Shown here in pieces: positions 57,491-64,000 of a stretch of 64,000 nt of DNA. Position numbers and translations under genes: made by a program. Origin of the DNA: Dermacentor variabilis. Lineage: Eukaryota; Arthropoda; Arachnida; Ixodida; Ixodidae. Where the stretch lies: NCBI RefSeq assembly GCF_050947875.1, contig NC_134568.1:215410148-215474147 (forward strand), given 5' to 3'. Below the pieces are notes generated by a model that searched no databases, was not told where the DNA came from, and saw nothing but the letters and a program-made list of their open reading frames with translations. Numbering within the stretch: position 1 is the stretch's first letter; each line of letters begins with the position of its first letter.

Positions 57491-58262
57491 AGAGCTGTAA
57501 TGGCTACAACCTAGAAGCCTAAAAACATCAATGAAACATAAAAAAGCTAAATGCTAAAAAAGAATGCGTGCATTGGTTGCCGACCCTCTTGTCATTCTTT
57601 CTTTTTTCAGAATAAGGGGATGTGTATTAGAAAGCGTCATATTTCATTCGGAGAAATTATGGTGTTTGTTTGCCCATTGGGGGGGGGGGGGGGCCTGCCC
57701 CCTGCGCTGCGTTGAATTGTGAAGCAAGTTTTTCAGCGAGATTCGGCGCATCGGATAATAAAACTTAAGTTGCAAGTCAGCGCTTGTGCTGCCTACGTCC
57801 ACGTTTAACCTTGTGCCATCACGGTAAGGGATCACCACCTGCTGGTGCAAACAGCTACCCTGTTAAGACAATTATGCTTCACTTGCCACCTGCTTCGAGG
57901 AAGCGAAAATCATGTTGTTCCCAAATACCTTGTCGCTGGGCCAGTTTAGCGCGGTTTTGGATAACGCTCTCGAGCTTTCGTGTGTCCCGCTATTCTTGCG
58001 TTGAGCATTTCCACGCGGTGAAAGAACATGTTCGGGGAATCTTGTTGTCGACCGTCAAATACTTTCGTGTGTTTTGTCTCGTTTTCCTTAAATAGTGTTC
58101 GTTATAAACGTAGACGCCTATATTCAACATTTATCGGTCAACGGCTGTTTCATGCATCCATGGCAATGAGCTACATGGCCCGAAGATTTAACTGGCACGC
58201 ATGGTAATATCTTATTTGTGTGATTGTGGGCGCTGGCGTAGCGTGCGTTGTCTGTGTGGGCT
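57491..58262. other. No recognisable gene
   Basis: A poly(G) tract lies at 57679-57693. Nothing coding was recognised. Confidence 0.4.
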
Positions 58263-58470
58263 GTGCGTGCGCGCGCGCGCGTGTGTGTGTGGTGTATGTG
58301 TGTGTGTGCGTGACGTGTGGTCTGTGGTTCTGTATGCGTGTGTGGTGTGGTAAATGTGTGTATATCGTATGTGTGCGTGTTGTGCGGTATGTGTGTGTGG
58401 CGTCGTATGTGTGTGTGATGTGTGTTTGTGGTATGTGTGTGGTGTGTGTGTGGGGGGGTGCGGTTTGTGT
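58263..58470. repeat. Interrupted (GT)n array, left part
   Basis: Irregular GT-rich repeat with gtgtgtggt and atgtgtgtg variants. It is continuous in style with 58711-58979 on the other side of the SINE. Confidence 0.9.
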
Positions 58471-58709
58471 TAACAAAATTTAATCGTACGGTTTTACGTG
58501 CCAAAACCACTATCTGATTACGAGGCACGCCTTAGTGGGGGACTACAGAAATTTAGACCACCTTGGGTTCTTTAACGTGCACCTTCATCTAAGTACACAG
58601 GTGTTTACGCATTTCGCCCTCATCGAAATGCTGCCGCCGTGGCCGGGATTCGATTCCGTGACCTCGTTCTTAGCAGCCCAACACCATAGCCACTAAGCAA
58701 CCGCGGCGG
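58471..58709 (-). mobile_element. tRNA-derived SINE, Ruka type (near full length)
   Basis: Minus-strand order: ccgcggttgcttagtggct (A-box region), ggtcacggaatcgaatccc (B-box), body with gcacgttaaagaacccaagg, gcacgtaaaaccgt, and an A/T-rich tail near 58471. It aligns in order with 17983-18168 but has the complete 3' part. The head retains recognisable pol III internal promoter boxes. Confidence 0.9.
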
Positions 58710-58710
58710 G

Positions 58711-58979
58711 TGTGGTCTATGTGTGTGGTGGGGTATGTGTGTGGTGTGTGTGGCGTGTGTGTGTGTGTGGTATGTGTGTGGTGTGTGTTTGTGCGTGTGG
58801 TGTGTTTCTTTGGTATGTTGTGTGTGGGTGTGTGTGTATGTGGTGTGTAGCGGGGGTGTGTGGTTTGTGGGGTGTGTGTGTGTGTGTATGTATGTGTGTG
58901 TGATGTGGTGTGTGTGTGTGGGGTGTGGTATGTGCGTGTATGGGGTGTGTGGGGTGTGTGTGGTGGGGTATGTGTGTGT
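58711..58979. repeat. Interrupted (GT)n array, right part
   Basis: Same irregular GT motif as 58263-58470. The SINE interrupts what was probably one array. Confidence 0.9.
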
Positions 58980-59710
58980 TAGGTATTCTGGAAAGCAACT
59001 CGCAGCAGAATTAATGACTTTTGCTAATTTCAAATTATTTGCAAAAGAAATAAAATAAATAACGCAGACCTTTGCCGCATGCTTTTATTAGTGAACTTCG
59101 AGGCATTGTCCATTCAGCTGGGTGCTACAATAGCGCTGGTTGAGATGTTTCACTTCCTGCTGCAGTACGGAAAATACCTGCTGCACACGGAAAATATGTT
59201 GCGCTGATTCGGTCAGTGTGCAGACATCCGAAGTTGGCCTGCCTTTCTCTTGCGCAACATACATCTGGTGTTGTTATCCTATCGTGTTTTTGATCATAAC
59301 GCCCGGTAACTACCTCGTTGCAGGAAGGTTTTTCAAGGCAAATGAACCTCTCTGCACGCAATCCAGTGATGGCTTACGCAAGTGAGCTATCATAATATCA
59401 TATAACCGTATATGCACACATAATGCTCGCACTTCCTTTTCGCGCGAAATTGATGGGAAATTGGGGGTGTCGAGAACTACGCGGTGAAATTTTTCTGTTA
59501 GAATGGTTCTAGGGGTTAAATAAAAGAAATCAAGTAGTTGTAAACGAGGATTCTCATGCGAGCCATTGTAAGCTCAAACAAAAGATTACTTCCACACTGC
59601 ACTTACCTTTGTAATAAGAGCACAGCTTCTACGCAAGCAGGAACTACAATGGCTCTTTATTTGCAGACGTAGAGTCCTTCTAGTCAGTTGGAGGGTGCGA
59701 TGATTACTGA
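58980..59710. other. No recognisable gene
   Basis: AT-rich DNA. ORFs at 59125-59385 lie on opposite strands of the same sequence and have no domain signature. Confidence 0.4.
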
Positions 59711-59719
59711 AGAAAAAAG

Positions 59720-60352
59720 AATTGTAATTTATGATGATCAAGTTGTGCGTCAAAGCTAAACATTTGGCAGATATATGCCGGGTGGGGGGCAGCTGAACTT
59801 AAGGAAAACTCTGACCAAAATTTATTTAAACAAACACGACGATTCGGAGCCCGACCGGCTCCTTCGTCAGGGCTGAGATGACGTGAGGCGTAGCATGCAG
59901 TGGTTATATGCGGTTTTGGCGCTTTGACGGCCGCGCAGACACTTTTCGTAGACCTTGAGAGTAAACGGCGGGAAGTGGTCCTGTCGATACGATTGATGTT
60001 ACGCGGTGTCTTCTGGATGTGCCGAAATTTGAAAAGGAGCCGCCGCCGGTGGTTTTTTTCTCTCTCCAAGACGACAGCGCCGTCGGGGCTAATCTGCTGA
60101 TCATAAAGCGTCGCAGTGTTCTGCCGCAGCCCTACGTTCTCTGGTTAGGTGGCGAAGGTCATTCTCGTGTTGACGAATTCTTTCCACAAAGTTTATAGTC
60201 TCGCCAGTATCTGATGCGGGACACTCTGTGCGGGTAATCTTGTGCACAATGCATACGCCTTTTCTGCTGGAACGCGGCCTTTTGAACAAAGGAGCAGGGC
60301 ACCGGCGGTACAGAGAAGCTAGTTGACGGGCGCTATTTCCTTTCTCCAACAC
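59720..60352 (-). pseudogene. Penelope-like element: GIY-YIG endonuclease and 3' end
   Basis: The minus strand encodes GVCIVHKITRTECPASDTGETINFVERIRQHENDLRH, then RRAAAEHC. This is the GIY-YIG endonuclease of Penelope-like retroelements, where the usual forms are GVVYKIPC, YIGET and R-x-x-EH/QH. The second Tyr block is degraded (SDTGET). Downstream in shifted frames are ERKKPPAAAPF-like, PRNINRID and GPLPAVYSQGLRKV, the C-terminal region. Stops and frameshifts make it inactive. The RT lies upstream and is absent: sequence beyond 60352 does not continue it. The 3' region includes a hammerhead-like core. Confidence 0.8.
59838..59875 (-). ncRNA. Hammerhead ribozyme-like core remnant in the PLE 3' region
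   Basis: On the minus strand CTGACGA fits the hammerhead box CUGANGA. It is followed by a 6-bp stem II (GGAGCC, loop ggtcg, GGCTCC) and then GAAT where GAAA is expected. Penelope-like elements are known to carry hammerhead motifs at this place. The replaced A and a poorly pairing stem III suggest a degenerate, probably inactive copy. Confidence 0.5.
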
Positions 60353-62727
60353 GTCGATATGAGCGGGGACTACTTGTCCGGGAGCACCGAAAGAACGAAG
60401 CCGGGATTCGAAAGCGAGATTCCGTGGCTTTTGCTCCTCTATGTCACGAAAATCTTTTACGCGGCACTTTGTAGCCCGCTGTCTTTGATTTCGAGTGCTT
60501 TCGTTCTTGGTCCGTGTCTGAGCTACGATTTGTTGAGTTCAGCCAGGAAGAGAATTATCGTGCACGTCGATGGACGAGAATTTCTGAGTGGCTTATTAGA
60601 TTTGCCTGACACAAGCCTCAACATGCTTCACTTGCTCCCTTGCTCGCTTGTCTGCTCTTTGCCTTCATTAAATCTGCTTTGCTTCGCCAGATTATGCCGC
60701 GATGACATAACTCGCGCCATAAAAATTAGAGTGTCTGAGTCATCGGTGTATTTGGCCAATGAAAGCCGGCTGGAAACTTGAGCTCCCCTTTTGCTGGTAC
60801 AGATACCTTATTGCGGACTTTAGAAACTTTCCGTAACACAGTAGCCGTAAAGCGCAACTCTGGGGTGCCGAAGGACACCTTACTGCCTGTTATCGCAATA
60901 GAACGTCATCGCCTATTTTCTTTGGAGCATGTGAATGTCAAGAACAAAACGCTCCAGTTATCAGCTGCGAGTTAAAGTTTCTCAATATTTTCTGGCACTC
61001 GACATCGTGGGTTTCGACGCTAGGTACGTACTGCTAATTTACCATTGCTCAGTTTTCCAGTCGGTTCGGATCGCATTATAGTTTTTCTTCTTGAGTTCCA
61101 AGCAAGTGTAAGTGTCCATGAAAATCATCTAACTGCTGAGCGATGTAGCAAAGCTCACTTCCTCTACTTCACTGTTCTTTTTTTCTTTTAAGCGCTCTTT
61201 TATTGAGCATGTATTATATGGTCGATAAGTCTGCTGCGTATGCGCAGAGCTCTGAAAGAGACAATAAAAAGAAATACTAAATCAGTCTAAACTCTTAAGA
61301 TGCTCTTTAAGAACTCTATTTAGTTAGCTTCGGCGTAAAGCACTGATTATTAGAAGGTAAATTTGAAGCCGAACTTGCTTTTTTCTTTTATTTCGCGCCA
61401 AAACGCCAACGCAGGCTTGTCATGTGATGCGCTACAGTTTTGAAAGTATCTTTTTCGAAAGTGGGCCGTTGTGGCTCAGTAGTAGTTCTCCAAAATTGCT
61501 CAGTTCATTCTTTGGCTCCTTTCAGAATTCACTGTAGTCCATCTTTACCGATAAAAAATTTAACTATAGCGAGCAGGCGCCGTCGAATTTCATGACGTCC
61601 TGGCGAGCAGGGGCGGCAACTTCAATGCAGTGTTGGTGCCCTTCTTTCGTTTGTGTCTTTTCTGGCTACAGTGCCGATTTTTTTTTGTATTCTAGAAGCG
61701 TAATCTACTTATACAACTTAGCTTTCTGTGTAGTGTCCCTTTAAATGGCATCCAATTATAATCAACTTTGAGGGGAGGATTTTTGTGGAAGCCAGAAATC
61801 TTTCTCGGACGAGTTCCCCTGCCGGTTCTTCTACGAAGCAGTGCTGGAGTCTGTTGCGACGCCAGTTACATAAACCTCGGTCGGCGTTACTACTGGGTAG
61901 CGTGGCGTTGTCGGCAGGCCGCAGGCGTCCGGGACACCATCGCGACCAAGCAGGGGCGAGACAATTTCTATAGGGCGAAGCTTGCACTGTTAATTCCGTG
62001 GCAACGAAGTGGCAAAGAAAGAATACAAACAGATTCATTGGGGGTCGCTTAAATAGGCCCGCTAAAATCGCAAGCGGGATTTTGCTTACGCCAACGCCAC
62101 ATGGTATGTACTGAGTCCGGTCGGTGATTGGCGGCTACTCCCTCTCGCCTATAGCCGATGTTTCACATGCTTGCCTCCGCTGGCGGTAACCCGTGGGTCC
62201 CGTTTGCTTCAAGGAATGAGAGCCTCCCTTGGACTCGCACAGTTCACGGAAAGCCGATTTCAATGAAATCTTGTTGTATTTGAGAATGTTAAATTCTAGT
62301 GACTGTTGGAAGCGCAATTTTCATTTAGAGACCGAATTTCTTAAAAAGGAGCTTTCGAAAATTGATAAGTTTGAAAAAACAAATGGAGGCATGAAGTCTG
62401 CAAACTTGTAGCTCTAATAAGAAAACATATCGCAGTTCTGTAAACTGCATCCATTAGGGTATCCAAAGCGGACATATGTAATTTAGCAATTTACATCTTA
62501 TGTGAATTTGTTACATTGCTTCCAAGGGTTTTGCGAACGTAATACTCGCAAATTAGTTCTCTATTTGAGAGACATAGAAAATGTATTGATCTTGTGGGAT
62601 TTAGATGCGCTATTAGGTACAGTTTACAGAATTGTGGTATCGTTTTTCATTGCTGAGTTACAGAGTTGCAAACTTCATAGTTTAGTTTACTGAAAATTTG
62701 AGATTTTCATTATGAAAAAAAGAGGTG
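60353..62727. other. No recognisable gene; one AAAGGGAC element end
   Basis: An open frame at 60323-60781 (152 codons) overlaps the endonuclease antisense at its start and has no known domain. The block gtccctttaa at 61734-61743 is a single end of the TTAAAGGGAC family; its partner was not found. 61485-61505 (gtggctcagtagtagttctcc) is weakly tRNA-like. Confidence 0.4.
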
Positions 62728-62775
62728 AGGCGTGCAGACAGGACATACGAGTAGAGAAGTGGACAACACGAACGC
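62728..62775. repeat. Dispersed repeat shared with 39604-39653
   Basis: The blocks gcgtgcagaca, agagaagtggacaacacg and aacgccg occur in the same order as in the compound foldback at 39604. Here only one arm is present, so no hairpin forms. Confidence 0.75.
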
Positions 62776-63549
62776 CGACTATCAACTGAAGGGCGCACTG
62801 AGGCGAAAAAAGAAAGAAGACACAAAACTCTACTGCGCAAACTCAGGAATGGTATCACCACGTGTCAGTCGGGTACATGTGCCGGTCTACGTGCGAGATA
62901 ACTGTTAGGGCACTTAATCTCTTCCTTATGTAAAGTAATGTAAAGTAAAGTAAGCATGTAAAGTAAAATAATTTTGCCTAATGAATACTTACCAACTAGC
63001 TGAGCTTTCTTTCTTTCTGTGATTTTCAACAGTTTTTACAAAAATAATGAACGCCTAAATAAAAAAATTCGCTGCCAACAGTTACTATATTTTAACTTTT
63101 TTCTCCTAAATGCAACAAACCTCATCAAATTCAGTGCAATGGCTGCCGAGAATAAAACAATATCTCCTTTTCCATGTATTTAGATAGGAGCCCCCGAGCT
63201 GAAACTTCCTCTTAATAACTTGGACTCAGAGTCTCAGTAGCATTGTGCGGCGTTGGTGTGCACAGCGAAGTGTATAAATTGGGGGAATCATATTCGGTAG
63301 GAATGCACTTAAAATACTGATTTATTCCGAAGATCAGGCTCGTGTAAAACGCTTTGGCAGCGTATACAAGTCAAGCGAGGACTACAAGCCCAACAAACGG
63401 TCTAAAGTGTCGTTCAGTATTAGGGAAAGCATGTAATCTGCATTAAAACGCTCGTAGCAGCGTGTATTTTGTGTGAAAGCTTGCATTTCAGGCTTTCGTT
63501 ACGTCGGTATATGAGCCAGTTTTTCTATAAACTGGAGTGAACATTTTCG
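62776..63549. other. No recognisable gene
   Basis: AT-rich. A gtaaagta stutter lies at 62931-62970. Nothing else was identified. Confidence 0.4.
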
Positions 63550-64000
63550 CTACATTGGATTTATGCTAATGAGGTGTTTTCCTCTGACAGCGAGCGACCA
63601 ATGAATAAAAAAAATGAGACAGAGCTCGCAACTCAGGAAATTGAATAGCTTTATTTTCGGGGTCTCGCAAGACAATTTTTCTTCATGGCTTACAACTCTG
63701 CGCTCGGGTTCACAAAGCTTTCGTGCCGATGCGCAGTTGGTGAGTTCGGTCGCCGGCCTATCGTGGAAACCGACGAAGTCGTAACCGAGGCGCCGGACAG
63801 TGAAGCATCGCGATTCGGAAGCATTGCTATCCCGCCTGCTTTCGTGGTCGTGCCTCAGCTCTCCGCCGCGTGTTGCGATACGACGACCAGTCAGCACTGT
63901 CCGAGCAGCCTGGCACGTCCGTTTGTGGCCCGCGCTGCAGAGTGCGCTTGCGTATACACTGTCCGTTCCCCTCCCCGCGCGCCACGCAGGCTGTTCGCAT
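63550..64000 (-). other. Possible terminal exon with polyadenylation signal (weak)
   Basis: A minus-strand frame is open from the window edge region to 63550 (115 codons from its first ATG at 63897) in GC-rich DNA unlike the AT-rich sequence to its left. AATAAA occurs on the minus strand at about 63647-63652, inside that frame. The composition change and signal fit the 3' end of a gene lying mostly outside the window. The protein has no motif I recognise, and a shorter frame ending before the signal is equally possible. Confidence 0.2.

Noticed and set aside
60323..60781. 152-codon frame with hydrophobic segments
   Set aside because: It overlaps the Penelope endonuclease in antisense at its start and has no family resemblance or splice context.
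61480..61510. tRNA-like gtggctcagtagtag block
   Set aside because: It has only an A-box-like match with no B-box at the right distance and no cloverleaf.

Overview
The window is eukaryotic and almost certainly from a hard tick (Ixodida). The organism call is an inference from recognised repeat families: two Ruka-type tRNA-derived SINEs, several tick LINE lineages, and a tick-style Ty3/gypsy gag. There are no operons, Shine-Dalgarno sites or long bacterial ORFs. I could not identify any intact host gene in 64 kb. Nearly every protein-like signal is a broken piece of a transposable element, set in AT-rich, microsatellite-rich intergenic DNA.

Layout. 1-295: 3' end of a LINE. 0.3-10.7 kb: mostly unannotated, with an inverted pair at 6.69/8.70 kb and a degenerate CCTTATC minisatellite at 8.81-9.15 kb. 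10.74-11.62 kb: 5'-truncated RNase H LINE copy A. 13.06-14.45 kb: element with TTAAAGGGAC-type ends enclosing a decayed THAP zinc-finger exon. 16.83-17.95 kb: internally deleted Ty3/gypsy element (LTR-integrase-LTR), followed by a TA microsatellite and a SINE. 18.2-22.1 kb: LINE tails, GT microsatellites and a 51-bp arginine-rich coding-like repeat. 22.56-35.8 kb: nested complex described below. 39.6-39.9 kb: compound foldback. 41.4-43.3 kb: RTE-like reverse transcriptase fragment abutted by a minus-strand RNase H LINE. 43.45-43.62 kb: MITE. 43.77-46.09 kb: minus-strand LTR retroelement 5' half (LTR, primer-binding site, 50-bp leader repeats, gag, amber stop, basic ORF). 48.71-49.54 kb: TIR element. 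50.26-51.35 kb: LINE copy B, carrying the same frameshift as copy A. 52.44-52.72 kb: mariner fragment. 56.6-57.5 kb: LTR plus primer-binding-like segment. 58.47-58.71 kb: SINE inside a GT array. 59.8-60.35 kb: Penelope-like element with a GIY-YIG endonuclease and a hammerhead-like core.

The most unusual structure is at 22,880-35,621. Two arrays built from the palindrome GTCTATAGAC, with different repeat units (74-100 bp on the left, 184 bp on the right), end in a perfect 13-bp terminal inverted repeat CCCTTACAAAAAT. The outer flanks read like the two halves of one tick repeat, as if one insertion of about 12.7 kb had split it. Inside lies a second nested transposon (27,157-32,243) with its own inverted termini and a TTA target duplication of PIF/Harbinger type, and inside that a decayed LINE. 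This nested foldback composite is my best candidate for an undescribed element class in the window. It carries no transposase that I can recognise, so it is probably mobilised in trans or is extinct.

There is no gene network to describe. Interactions in this window are insertional: elements nested in, truncating and interrupting one another.
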